Shown here: positions 34,615 through 43,169 of the stretch, in pieces
Numbering within the stretch: position 1 is the first letter of the stretch
How the letters are laid out: each line of letters starts with the position of its first letter
DNA from: CAXBES01 sp963974915
Lineage (GTDB): Bacteria; Bacteroidota; Bacteroidia; Flavobacteriales; Flavobacteriaceae
Direction: 5' to 3'
Assembly (NCBI GenBank): GCA_963974915.1
Contig: CAXBES010000002.1
Span: 248,001-312,000 of the forward strand
Length of the DNA: 64,000 nt
Position numbers and translations under genes: made by a program
The notes under the pieces: generated by a model
The model's database searches: none
Told to the model about the DNA's origin: nothing
Seen by the model: only the letters and a program-made list of their open reading frames with translations

Positions 34615-35531
34615 TTCGTCCTAATCTCATATTGTTATCCCTAATATGGCTGACAGGATCTATTGCACAAAATAAGTCTGATACCATTCCGAAGTTGGAT
34701 TTGGCAAAAATAGCGCATATTAATCAAAGTGATAGTTATATCACATTTCCAACCGATATTGGCAATGTGGAGCCCCTAATGTTCGAGGCAAACATTAATC
34801 CAAATTTCATAGTTAGAAAACGAGCAGATTCAAAATTGATGATGGTCCTTACTCCGCAAATAACCATTAGGATGTTCAATGAAAAATCCTATCCGGTAAA
34901 AACGCCAAGCTATATTCCTCAATTATCAATGTATTATCTATTTGGCTACCCCGATTTGGTTCATCATACCACCCTATTTGCAAGAATTGCACATCATTCT
35001 AATGGTCAGGATGGTAGTTTTTATGTAGAGAATGTGCTTTCGGAAGTCGGGAATAACCAGATAAATCTTCAATCCGGGAATTTTGCGACCAATTTTTTTC
35101 AGATAGGATTTATCGATACCTCTTATGGCTCTAAAACAAACGCAGTAAAATTTTTTAAAAGCTCATTCGAGATTCATCCTAAGAGCTGGATGCTTGATGA
35201 AATGAAAGGCCAGTATAGTGGATTTCGCTGGCATAATTCTTTTTTTGCCTATAAGTTACCCATAGATCGCGATTTCTTCAGCAGAAAAAGAAAAGCCAAC
35301 TTTTCAGTAAAAATGGAAACCACCTGGATGCTTGACCCAATAAACGATTGGAAAACCTTTGATCTAAAGCGTTTTAGCGGTGAATTTACATTTTATTACC
35401 ACCCAAAATTCTTAGAAGATGTTGGCTTTTTTGTCAAGTTTTATCACGGACTGGATTATTACAATATTTATTTTCAGCATCATCTCGATATCATTCGGTT
35501 TGGATTAATGACCGAAATCATGCGGTTTTAA
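34611..35531 (+). CDS. Outer membrane beta-barrel protein, phospholipase A (OMPLA)-like
   Basis: A 306-residue protein with a signal peptide (ends GSIAQ). The motif RIAHHSNGQDGSF matches the OMPLA active-site region, where His and Ser stand in an H-x-S-N-G context. Alternating strand patterns and a C-terminal aromatic-rich end (IIRFGLMTEIMRF) fit a small barrel. OMPLA hydrolyses misplaced outer membrane phospholipids. A further Asn of the triad cannot be fixed by eye. Context with a LOG enzyme and exporter is unusual. Confidence 0.6.
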   Translation: MIRPNLILLSLIWLTGSIAQNKSDTIPKLDLAKIAHINQSDSYITFPTDIGNVEPLMFEANINPNFIVRKRADSKLMMVLTPQITIRMFNEKSYPVKTPSYIPQLSMYYLFGYPDLVHHTTLFARIAHHSNGQDGSFYVENVLSEVGNNQINLQSGNFATNFFQIGFIDTSYGSKTNAVKFFKSSFEIHPKSWMLDEMKGQYSGFRWHNSFFAYKLPIDRDFFSRKRKANFSVKMETTWMLDPINDWKTFDLKRFSGEFTFYYHPKFLEDVGFFVKFYHGLDYYNIYFQHHLDIIRFGLMTEIMRF

Positions 35532-35546
35532 AATTCTTATTAAAAA

Positions 35547-36389
35547 ATGGAAAATAAAGTAATACAAATAAGAAAGTTCGATGGTGAGATCGAAGAATTC
35601 AAGGTCGAAAAACTAAAAAACTCCCTTAGACGTAGCAAAGCCAGCGAAAATGAGATAGATGAAATAGTTAAAAGTATAGCACCCTCCCTCTACGATGGCA
35701 TGCCTTCAAAAGATATATATAAAAAAGCCTTTTCGCTATTAAAGAAGCACAACCGCACTTCGGCTTCCAAATATAGTTTAAAACGTGCCATCCTTGACCT
35801 GGGTCCAACAGGATATCCCTTTGAACGTTTAGTTGGAGCTTTGCTCCGTTATAAAGGTTTTCAAACTAAAATAGGTGCAATTTTACAGGGCGAATGTGTT
35901 TCCCACGAAGTGGATGTACTGGCTGAAAAAGATGGAAATACTTATACGGTAGAATGTAAATTTCATTCAGACCCCAAATCTATTAGCAACGTTAAAGTTC
36001 CTTTGTATATACATTCAAGATTTTTGGACATTCAAAAACGTTGGAACAAAGATCCGAAAAAGGCTACACATTTAAAACAAGGATGGTTAGTAACGAACAC
36101 GCGTTTTTCAGAAGATGCTATTGACTATGCTAAATGCGTGGGTCTTCAGTTATTGAGTTGGAACTATCCTGAAAATAATGGTATAAAGCAAAATGTGGAT
36201 AAATTTGCTCTTTACCCTATCACCACATTAACGGCATTGACGAAACACGAAAAGGATCTTCTCATTGAAAACAACATCATCTTGACTAAAGAACTCTACG
36301 AATCATCCTTTATTTTAGACAAGATTAGTGTATCGCCATTGCGAAAAAAAAGAATTATGAAAGAAATAAAAGACCTCTGCAATTTCTAA
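35547..36389 (+). CDS. ATP-cone domain fused to a PD-(D/E)xK nuclease-like domain, copy 1
   Basis: A 280-residue protein. Residues 1 to about 90 are an ATP-cone (IRKFDGEIEEFKVEKLKNSL, KAFSLLKKHNRTSASKYSLKRA), normally an allosteric nucleotide sensor of ribonucleotide reductase and NrdR. Residues 95-210 look like an Mrr-type restriction endonuclease fold with HEVDVLAEKDGNTYTVECKF, that is D...ExK. The C-terminus is helical. It is clearly a paralogue of the protein at 37789-38622. It may be a nucleotide-gated nuclease; activity is inferred. Confidence 0.8.
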   Translation: MENKVIQIRKFDGEIEEFKVEKLKNSLRRSKASENEIDEIVKSIAPSLYDGMPSKDIYKKAFSLLKKHNRTSASKYSLKRAILDLGPTGYPFERLVGALLRYKGFQTKIGAILQGECVSHEVDVLAEKDGNTYTVECKFHSDPKSISNVKVPLYIHSRFLDIQKRWNKDPKKATHLKQGWLVTNTRFSEDAIDYAKCVGLQLLSWNYPENNGIKQNVDKFALYPITTLTALTKHEKDLLIENNIILTKELYESSFILDKISVSPLRKKRIMKEIKDLCNF

Positions 36390-36413
36390 AGTATAGTTAC
36401 TTTATAAAATGAA

Positions 36414-37784
36414 TTAGGTCATAACTTCAACAATATCATAAAGTTTCGGCAAAATAATACGCCATTTATAGGTATCCTGCAATTTCACTCTCAATGCATC
36501 CTGAGCGGTGTGTTCCCCATGTACAAGGAACACCTGTTCAGGAATATTTTTTATCTCACTTGTCCAGTCTAATAAACCTTGTTGGTCTGCGTGAGCCGAT
36601 AAACTTTCAATGTGATGAACCTCAGCTTTCACATCATAATACTTTCCGAAGAATTTTAACTCATGTGCGCCTTCAAGAAGCTGTCTGCCGCGAGTACCCT
36701 CAGCCTGATAACCCACTAGTAAAATAGAAGTTGATTTAACATCAATTAATTGCTTTAAATAAGTAAGTACTCGCCCACCGGTGACCATCCCGCTACCGGC
36801 GATTACAACTTTTGGCTGTGGATTATCGATCGTTTCCCAGGTTTCCTTATAGGAAGTTATAATATTCATACGATTTTGCATGGCACTAAATTCATTTACA
36901 GGAATTTTATGCCAATCCGGAAAACGTTCAAAAACTGAGAGCACATTATTCCCCATCGGACTATCAACAAAAATCGGGATATTGGGGATGCGTCGTTCTT
37001 TGTATAATTTCGATAAAAGAAACATTAGCGTTTGTAAACGTTCAACTGCAAACGATGGTATAATAAGCGTTCCACGGTTGTGGATTGTTTTATTGATTAG
37101 TTCAATTAATTTTTCTGAAACGCTTTCTGAAGGGTGTAATCTATTTCCATAGGTACTCTCCAGAAAAAGATAATCCGCCCATTGTGGTTTCTGTGGTGGA
37201 AACAGTAATAGGTCATTCTCTCTCCCAACGTCACCGGAGAAAACGAAGATCTTTCCGAAGAGATCCAATTCAATAAAAGTCGCACCAATTATGTGACCGT
37301 TATACTGAAACCTACACTTTATGGAATCTGAAAGTTGAATCCATTTTTCTTTTTCTTCAGATTGAAAAAAACCGGTGGTAAACTCGGCTTCCTTAACCGT
37401 GTAAAATGGCAATGAAGGATTGTGTTTAGAAAACCCCTCTTTATTTGCTCTTTCGGCATCTTCTTCGTGTATTTTCCCACTGTCTAATAGTATAATTTCG
37501 GTAATTGCTAAGGTTGGAGATGTACCAAGTATTTTTCCACGGAAACCATTCTTAACTAATCTAGGTAAGTATCCGGTATGATCTAAATGCCCATGTGTTA
37601 ACAAGACAAGGTCGATCTGTGAGACATCAATTGGAAGATGTTCCCAATTTTTTTCGCGAAGTTCTTTAAGCCCCTGAAACATTCCACAGTCAACCAAAAT
37701 ATTGATCTCTGGTGTTTCCAACAAGTATTTTGAACCGGTAACTGTGCCTGCAGCACCTAGAAAATGAATTTTTATTGATGCCAT
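36414..37784 (-). CDS. MBL-fold beta-CASP RNA-processing nuclease
   Basis: Start chosen at 37784 (MASIKIHFLGAAGTVTGSK), 456 residues; the frame stays open to 37808 but would overlap the upstream gene. It has the metallo-beta-lactamase metal motif LTHGHLDHTGYLP, a metal Asp in VFSGDVGRE, the ESTYGNR motif and beta-CASP motifs (VDSPMG, SGMVTGGRVL, SLSAHADQQGL, VHGEHTAQ). This is the bacterial CPSF-100-like family (YsnF-unrelated), RNA exo/endonucleases. It begins 4 bp after the upstream ATP-cone nuclease gene, so the two are probably one unit. Confidence 0.92.
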   Translation of the reverse strand: MASIKIHFLGAAGTVTGSKYLLETPEINILVDCGMFQGLKELREKNWEHLPIDVSQIDLVLLTHGHLDHTGYLPRLVKNGFRGKILGTSPTLAITEIILLDSGKIHEEDAERANKEGFSKHNPSLPFYTVKEAEFTTGFFQSEEKEKWIQLSDSIKCRFQYNGHIIGATFIELDLFGKIFVFSGDVGRENDLLLFPPQKPQWADYLFLESTYGNRLHPSESVSEKLIELINKTIHNRGTLIIPSFAVERLQTLMFLLSKLYKERRIPNIPIFVDSPMGNNVLSVFERFPDWHKIPVNEFSAMQNRMNIITSYKETWETIDNPQPKVVIAGSGMVTGGRVLTYLKQLIDVKSTSILLVGYQAEGTRGRQLLEGAHELKFFGKYYDVKAEVHHIESLSAHADQQGLLDWTSEIKNIPEQVFLVHGEHTAQDALRVKLQDTYKWRIILPKLYDIVEVMT

Positions 37785-37788
37785 ATCA

Positions 37789-38622
37789 TTATATGTTGCA
37801 AAGATCATTTACTTCATTGAGTATTCTTTTCTTCCGGGATTCCGAAATCCCTAAATGGTCCAGATAGAAATCATCGTTGGACAATTGTCGGCAAAGCACA
37901 ATGTCCCTACTTAACAAAAATTGCTTTTCACGTTGTGTTAACAAAGTTGAAACTGTGATTGGATAAAGTCCTAGTCTATCTATTCTATCTTTTAAGCCAT
38001 CATCCTTAGGATAATTCCAACTTAATAGAAACAATCCAACACATTTCCCATAGGTAAGTGCGTCTGTTGTGAATCGAGTATTCGTAACGACCCAGCATTC
38101 ATTGGGACAATTATTAGTGGTCTTATAATTACCAATAATATCCTGAAATCGGGAATTTATATAGAGAGGTACTTTTACATTGCAATTTATCGTTTTCTCA
38201 CTATGAAACTTGCATTCTACAACAATATGATGTCCGTTTTTCTTCGCAACGACATCTACTTCGTGAGATACGCATTTGCCTTGAAGAATTTTTCCAACTA
38301 TAATATCATAACCCGAATATTGTAATACTGCGCCAATAAATTTTTCGAAAGGAAAACCTGTAGGTCCTAATTCGTAAATCGCGCGTTTCAATTTATATTT
38401 CGATGCGTAGACCGATTTGTTCTTTTTGAGTAAGGCAAAAGCCCTGTTGTATATCTCTTTAGTAGAAATCCCTTGATACAGTTCATCTCTAACAATGTTA
38501 ATAATTCTTTCTACCGTTTCAGCATCTGCACCACTCTTGTGCAGGCTACCCCGTAGTTTAGGAATCGAGAATGAAACCTTTTCTCCTGTAGATTTAATTA
38601 TCTCAAAATCTTCTTTATTCAT
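37789..38622 (-). CDS. ATP-cone domain fused to a PD-(D/E)xK nuclease-like domain, copy 2
   Basis: A 277-residue paralogue of the protein at 35547-36389, with the same order: ATP-cone (KSTGEKVSFSIPKLRGSL; ASKYKLKRAIYELGPTGFPF), nuclease-like domain with HEVDVVAKKNGHHIVVECKF, and a C-terminal helical segment ending in ILNEVNDLCNI (ending IMKEIKDLCNF in copy 1). It lies 9 bp after a Usp gene and 4 bp before the beta-CASP nuclease, so it is likely under the FNR-type box at 39537. Confidence 0.8.
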   Translation of the reverse strand: MNKEDFEIIKSTGEKVSFSIPKLRGSLHKSGADAETVERIINIVRDELYQGISTKEIYNRAFALLKKNKSVYASKYKLKRAIYELGPTGFPFEKFIGAVLQYSGYDIIVGKILQGKCVSHEVDVVAKKNGHHIVVECKFHSEKTINCNVKVPLYINSRFQDIIGNYKTTNNCPNECWVVTNTRFTTDALTYGKCVGLFLLSWNYPKDDGLKDRIDRLGLYPITVSTLLTQREKQFLLSRDIVLCRQLSNDDFYLDHLGISESRKKRILNEVNDLCNI

Positions 38623-38631
38623 CTATTCCAA

Positions 38632-39480
38632 TTAATTCTTTAAATCATGTAAGGTTAAAACAGGTACTTTAGCATTAAAACCTAATTCTTTTACCATAGG
38701 TTTACTGAAAACAGAATTAAAAAATGCATGTTTTTTATTGATAAATGCTATCATTTCACTGCCCCGACTTTCGGTAAACAGGTTTAAACCTGTTTGCACA
38801 TCATCATTCTCTAAAAAATGATACGTAAAGGTGAGTCCGTCAAAACATTCTTCCAGTAGAGCTTTCTTATTGAGTTGTTCCTTTGTTAATTCTTTTTTAG
38901 AAACATGTAAAACTCGAACCGGAGCATTGGTGATCCTGGAAATTTCGTAGAGATGACTCAGTTCCTTTCTTTTAAAATGAGTTTTAAAACTTGTTGGAAA
39001 AACAATTTCATTAGGCTCTTTAAACTCTACACCGGCCGGAACTAAAAACACCGGACAATTACGTACTTTTTCCATAATATCAATGCTGTTACTGCCCATA
39101 AGCACATTAGCGGCATTGGTTTCACCTTTATTGCTAATGATAACTAAATCGATATCTTTCTCTTCCACGAAATCCTTTACTGCTTCAACAGGGGAGTTAT
39201 GTAGAGATCTGGTAAAATAGGTATGTCGCGGTGGAGTATCTAAAATCTCTATATGTTCTAATTGTTTTTTGAGGGCAGCTTCAGACTCGGCCATTGCTTC
39301 ATCGTATCTGGTATCCCCTTGTTTAATCCCCATCATCTTGTCTAAGGAGTACGATTGAACACTAAATGCGTGCAGCAGATAAAATTCTACTCGTTCATTT
39401 TTATATAACTCACTGGCATATTTTAGTGCTGCCCAGGCATTTTTAGAGAAATCTGTAGGCAATAATATTTTCTTTTTCAT
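38632..39480 (-). CDS. Two-domain universal stress protein
   Basis: A 282-residue tandem Usp. Domain 1 starts KILLPTDFSKNAWAALKYAS and has the nucleotide motif SNKGETNAANVLMGSNS. Domain 2 lacks the glycine motif and ends with INKKHAFFNSVFSKPMVKEL. It heads a transcript with the ATP-cone nuclease and the beta-CASP nuclease, and has its own FNR-type box 57 bp upstream. Confidence 0.9.
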   Translation of the reverse strand: MKKKILLPTDFSKNAWAALKYASELYKNERVEFYLLHAFSVQSYSLDKMMGIKQGDTRYDEAMAESEAALKKQLEHIEILDTPPRHTYFTRSLHNSPVEAVKDFVEEKDIDLVIISNKGETNAANVLMGSNSIDIMEKVRNCPVFLVPAGVEFKEPNEIVFPTSFKTHFKRKELSHLYEISRITNAPVRVLHVSKKELTKEQLNKKALLEECFDGLTFTYHFLENDDVQTGLNLFTESRGSEMIAFINKKHAFFNSVFSKPMVKELGFNAKVPVLTLHDLKN

Positions 39481-39536
39481 AGCGAGAATCTAATCGTTAA
39501 TTCACTAAAAATAGTTTTGTATGAAGAAGTGCACAA

Positions 39537-39548
39537 TGATATATATCA
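39537..39548 (-). promoter_or_regulatory. FNR-type box for the Usp/ATP-cone/beta-CASP unit
   Basis: TGATATATATCA is a perfect inverted repeat overlapping the stop codon of the upstream Usp gene. A TATTTTTA -7-like box (39506-39513, five of six positions) begins 23 bp downstream on the minus strand. Confidence 0.75.
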
Positions 39549-40394
39549 GTCCATCGCAGGAATAACCAAAAAAGGAACTGGTAACTTTTTTGCTATATTC
39601 TTTACTACTGCTTCCCGAAATAATTCTGCGATAAAGTTATGTTTGTAATAGACCATAGCCAACAGGTCCATATTTTCCTTCTTGAGATAATTTAAAATGG
39701 TTTGATGCCGGTCTAAGTCGAGTGTAAGCCATCTTGCTTCGGGATTATGGTCATTTAACACTTTGAAGAGCGCATGGAAATTCTCCCGTTGTAGATCACT
39801 AATCTCATCAGCCTCATGTATATGAACAACTTTAACTTCCGCTTGTTGAACAGAGGCTAAATATTTTATTGGTTTCAATTCATTTTGAAGGTATTTTCTT
39901 TTAAAACCGGTAACAAAGGCTATATTTTGAATCGATCGAAATGAAATTTCCTTCGGAATAATAAGTAAAGCGGCTTTTGTATTCTTACGTAATGTAGTAA
40001 GCGTATTACTTCCCATAAAAACATTTTCGGCTGCAGTTCTCCCCTTACTACCCATAACTATTAAATCAACATTCTCCTTTTCGACCAATTTATTAATGGC
40101 GCGGGATAAAGAAATGGAAGTAGTTATAATATCGAAGGTGTGGTTTTCGCCACTCGATTCATTGATAATCCTGTTTTTAAGTTCTTCACATTTCTCTTCA
40201 CTATCATTGTAGAGTTCATCCACAACAGATTCGGTTTTGGCAATATCAATACGACTAGTTCTATGGGTAACCTGATTTTCAAAAGAGTGTAATAATATAA
40301 ACCGGCACGACTCAGTTTTCAGAAGTTGAACACAATAGGCAAGGGCCGTATATGCATTTAGAGAAAAATCTGTAGGTGCTAAAATTGTTTTCAT
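39546..40394 (-). CDS. Two-domain universal stress protein
   Basis: A 282-residue tandem Usp. Domain 1 starts TILAPTDFSLNAYTALAYCV and has GSKGRTAAENVFMGSNT. Domain 2 is degenerate, ending with YYKHNFIAELFREAVVKNI and PFLVIP. It is the last of three Usp genes reading from 42136, 11 bp after the previous one. Confidence 0.9.
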   Translation of the reverse strand: MKTILAPTDFSLNAYTALAYCVQLLKTESCRFILLHSFENQVTHRTSRIDIAKTESVVDELYNDSEEKCEELKNRIINESSGENHTFDIITTSISLSRAINKLVEKENVDLIVMGSKGRTAAENVFMGSNTLTTLRKNTKAALLIIPKEISFRSIQNIAFVTGFKRKYLQNELKPIKYLASVQQAEVKVVHIHEADEISDLQRENFHALFKVLNDHNPEARWLTLDLDRHQTILNYLKKENMDLLAMVYYKHNFIAELFREAVVKNIAKKLPVPFLVIPAMD

Positions 40395-40405
40395 TGTTTT
40401 AACGA

Positions 40406-41260
40406 TTAGCTATTCTGCATTTCTTCAGAAGGAATTACTAAAAAGGGAACATTGGTGTGAAAAACTATTTGGTTAATGACAGGCTTGAATAATAAATTCT
40501 CGAAAAAGGAGTGTTTATTATGAATCATTACGATCAAGTTAACCTTAGCCCTTCTCTGAAATCTTTCCACTGCGCCTATCACATCGGTATCTTCAACGAT
40601 ATGAAAAAGGTGTGCCGTACTTTTAAAAAAATCGTCAAAAAAAGATTTTGTTGCTTCTTGATCCTCGTTTAGAGGCGTACCATAATATGCATTTAAAATA
40701 TGTAATCGAGAAGTGTGGTTACTGCAAATATCCCGAATAAGCGATAGATATTTATTGGATTGACTCAATTTATAGTCTGTTGGGAATAGTATTTCTTTAG
40801 GTTCTTCAAAATCAAATTCAGATGGCACCGCAACCACCGGGACTTTTAAGTGCTTAATGGCATACATAGTGTGAGTACCCACAAAAACCTCTTTCGCACC
40901 TGAAGCACCTTTAGTTCCCATGATTACCATATCAATATCATTTTCGGCAACTATTCGCTCCATTTCAGATATCAAAAGATTAAATGAGGCTATCGTTTTG
41001 TAGCTGTGATTTGGATTGGAAAAATCTCGTTTTATCTGAGTTTCTAAGGTGTTTAGTTGTTTTTCAGCCTTCTCCTGAGCAATTTTTTGAAGTGTTAAGG
41101 CCGAATAACTATCCATCATATTGCCGGCACTAATCATTGTTGGCGTGAAAGTATGGAGAATAAAAAACTCACATTTGTCATGCTTATTTAATTCGAAGGC
41201 ATAGCACATTGCGTTAAAGGCATTCTCCGAAAAATCTGTAGGTAACAGGATACGTTTCAT
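40406..41260 (-). CDS. Two-domain universal stress protein
   Basis: A 284-residue tandem Usp. Domain 1 starts RILLPTDFSENAFNAMCYAF and has GTKGASGAKEVFVGTHT. Domain 2 lacks the glycine motif and has HNKHSFFENLLFKPVINQI. It is the middle gene of the three-Usp unit, 30 bp after the first; no separate FNR-type box precedes it. Confidence 0.9.
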   Translation of the reverse strand: MKRILLPTDFSENAFNAMCYAFELNKHDKCEFFILHTFTPTMISAGNMMDSYSALTLQKIAQEKAEKQLNTLETQIKRDFSNPNHSYKTIASFNLLISEMERIVAENDIDMVIMGTKGASGAKEVFVGTHTMYAIKHLKVPVVAVPSEFDFEEPKEILFPTDYKLSQSNKYLSLIRDICSNHTSRLHILNAYYGTPLNEDQEATKSFFDDFFKSTAHLFHIVEDTDVIGAVERFQRRAKVNLIVMIHNKHSFFENLLFKPVINQIVFHTNVPFLVIPSEEMQNS

Positions 41261-41290
41261 TTTGCATATGTTTTTAATTACGTAAGAGTT

Positions 41291-42136
41291 CTACCTTGAA
41301 ATGTTTTGTAACACCAGAAAAGGAATCGAAATTTCAAGTCCGATTTTCTCTATGGTAGAACGGTACAATATGTTTTCTAAGTAAGAATGCCTGTGATTAA
41401 TCATTACCAGCATTTCTATTGAATCTTCAGCTATTAATCTATTTACAGTTTCTGAAATATTAGTGCCCGGAATTTGCATAAAAACAGTCTGAACATCTTC
41501 AATACAACAGGATAAAAACGATTGATTATCCTTTTGTCTATGAGACATTTCTTCAGAATTAGAGATAAGAGCAAATTTAATTTTAGTGACATTTCTTGCG
41601 GCCAAAGTGCTTAATAATTTAAGCTCACGACGCTTAAACGGTACCATATAATCTGTTGGAAAAAGGATATTCTTCGGTGGAAAGCCATGAAAACCAACCG
41701 GTACAGCGAGTACAGGACACTTCACATATTTGATCACTTGAAGCGTCTCACTTCCAAAGGTTACCTCTCGCTTGTTAGATTTACCTTTGGTACCCATGAT
41801 TACAATATCGCTATCAATTTTATCTACCAGATCATTGACCTCATCGACCAAACTCCCAAATTTTGAGACATAATCGTATTTGTGTTTGGGATTTGGTGAT
41901 ATTTCCAAAATGTCTGCTACTACTTTTTGAAGAGCCTTATTAGTAGCGATCTCTACACTTAGTTTATATTCTTCAAAAAATTCTTGCGACATTTCCCGTG
42001 TATTTTCATATACCTCATCTGCGTATGCATTTAAAATGATGAATTCACTTCGTTCATATTTAAAAAGTTCTACCGCGTAGCGAATCGCATTCATGGCTGT
42101 TTCCGAAAAATCTGTAGGCACTATTATCTTTCTCAT
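41291..42136 (-). CDS. Two-domain universal stress protein
   Basis: A 281-residue tandem Usp. Domain 1 starts KIIVPTDFSETAMNAIRYAV and has GTKGKSNKREVTFGSET. Domain 2 carries NHRHSYLENILYRSTIEKI in place of the glycine motif. It is the first gene of a three-Usp operon and has an FNR-type box with a perfect -7 box 57 bp upstream. Confidence 0.9.
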   Translation of the reverse strand: MRKIIVPTDFSETAMNAIRYAVELFKYERSEFIILNAYADEVYENTREMSQEFFEEYKLSVEIATNKALQKVVADILEISPNPKHKYDYVSKFGSLVDEVNDLVDKIDSDIVIMGTKGKSNKREVTFGSETLQVIKYVKCPVLAVPVGFHGFPPKNILFPTDYMVPFKRRELKLLSTLAARNVTKIKFALISNSEEMSHRQKDNQSFLSCCIEDVQTVFMQIPGTNISETVNRLIAEDSIEMLVMINHRHSYLENILYRSTIEKIGLEISIPFLVLQNISR

Positions 42137-42192
42137 CGTTTGCAGGTTGATTTTGTTCTCTCAAAGCTACAAGGAGACCACGAAAAATAAAA

Positions 42193-42204
42193 TGATATAT
42201 GTCA
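42193..42204 (-). promoter_or_regulatory. FNR-type box for the three-Usp operon
   Basis: TGATATATGTCA, with a perfect minus-strand -7 box TAGCTTTG (42162-42169) beginning 23 bp downstream. Confidence 0.8.
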
Positions 42205-42255
42205 GTTACTAAAGCTCCTAAAGAAACAAAAACCAAATAAAATGTATAATGAAGC

Positions 42256-43092
42256 TTATTCGTGAAGCACTAAAAATGGAATTTTAATATGATAGCTTAA
42301 TCTTGCAACCTTCGGTTTCAGCAAAATTCGTTGAAAAAAGTTGAGATTTTTAGCTATCATCGCTACCACATCAATATTCATAGTAGTGACAAAATCTTCC
42401 AACGCATTTTCAAGATTCAAATTTTCTACCACATGAAAGCTATTGGGAACTTCTTTTAAGTGTTCCTTTAAAAAATCCCTATTCCTGTTTTGAAATTCGT
42501 CTAGCGGCTGTTGCGTCTGTGCTACTCGTAGAACTTTAATCGACGTGTTATGAACTTCAGAAATCTTTAAAAGAGTATTAATTATACTTTGTTTGTACAA
42601 TAAATTAAAATCTGTTGGAAATCCTATATGAATTGGTACTTTAAATTTTGCCTCTTCGGGAATAACTAAAATTGGACATTTTACCTTTGTAATAACGGCT
42701 CCGGTCTTACTTCCTATGGTTATTTCCTTTAAACCGGAAGCTCCTTTGGTACCCATGACTATTAATCGAATATTCTTAGCAGTCACATACTCCCGAATTC
42801 CCGAAATAAAAGGCGAAGTCACTACTACCTTGACAAATGTGTGTCTATTGTTTGTAAAATTCGCGTAGATCTTCTCTTCTAATTTATCTAATTGCTCGTA
42901 TAATTCCTCTGTGTTTTCTCTCTTCGGAAAAATCCCCGCAGTGTTCAAGTATTTATCTTCACGAGTCGCTTGTGTAATATCTATATGAAGTAAGTGAAAA
43001 GTAACTGTCTTTCCTTCGAAGAAAAATAATGCATAGCGAATGGCATTCCATGCATTTTCTGAAAAGTCTGTGGGTATTAAAATATGCTGCAT
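42256..43092 (-). CDS. Two-domain universal stress protein
   Basis: Start chosen at 43092 (MQHILIPTDFSENAWNAIRY), 278 residues; the frame is open to 43152, but that part would start inside the promoter region. Domain 1 has GTKGASGLKEITIGSKT. Domain 2 lacks the glycine motif (AKNLNFFQRILLKPKVARL). It stands between the regulator gene and the three-Usp operon and has its own FNR-type box. Confidence 0.9.
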   Translation of the reverse strand: MQHILIPTDFSENAWNAIRYALFFFEGKTVTFHLLHIDITQATREDKYLNTAGIFPKRENTEELYEQLDKLEEKIYANFTNNRHTFVKVVVTSPFISGIREYVTAKNIRLIVMGTKGASGLKEITIGSKTGAVITKVKCPILVIPEEAKFKVPIHIGFPTDFNLLYKQSIINTLLKISEVHNTSIKVLRVAQTQQPLDEFQNRNRDFLKEHLKEVPNSFHVVENLNLENALEDFVTTMNIDVVAMIAKNLNFFQRILLKPKVARLSYHIKIPFLVLHE

Positions 43093-43146
43093 TACAAAAC
43101 TACTTCTTATAAAAACAAAAGTAGCATAGCACTTGCGACTGAATAA

Positions 43147-43158
43147 TGACAAATGTCA
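43147..43158 (-). promoter_or_regulatory. FNR-type box for the Usp gene at 43092
   Basis: TGACAAATGTCA, with a perfect minus-strand -7 box TACTTTTG (43116-43123) beginning 23 bp downstream. Confidence 0.8.
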
Positions 43159-43169
43159 GTTTCCCAAAA

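Noticed and set aside
43093..43152. N-terminal extension of the Usp at 42256 up to 43152
   Set aside because: It would place the start in the promoter box at 43147-43158; PTDFS-type Usp starts begin at MQHILIPTDFS (43092).
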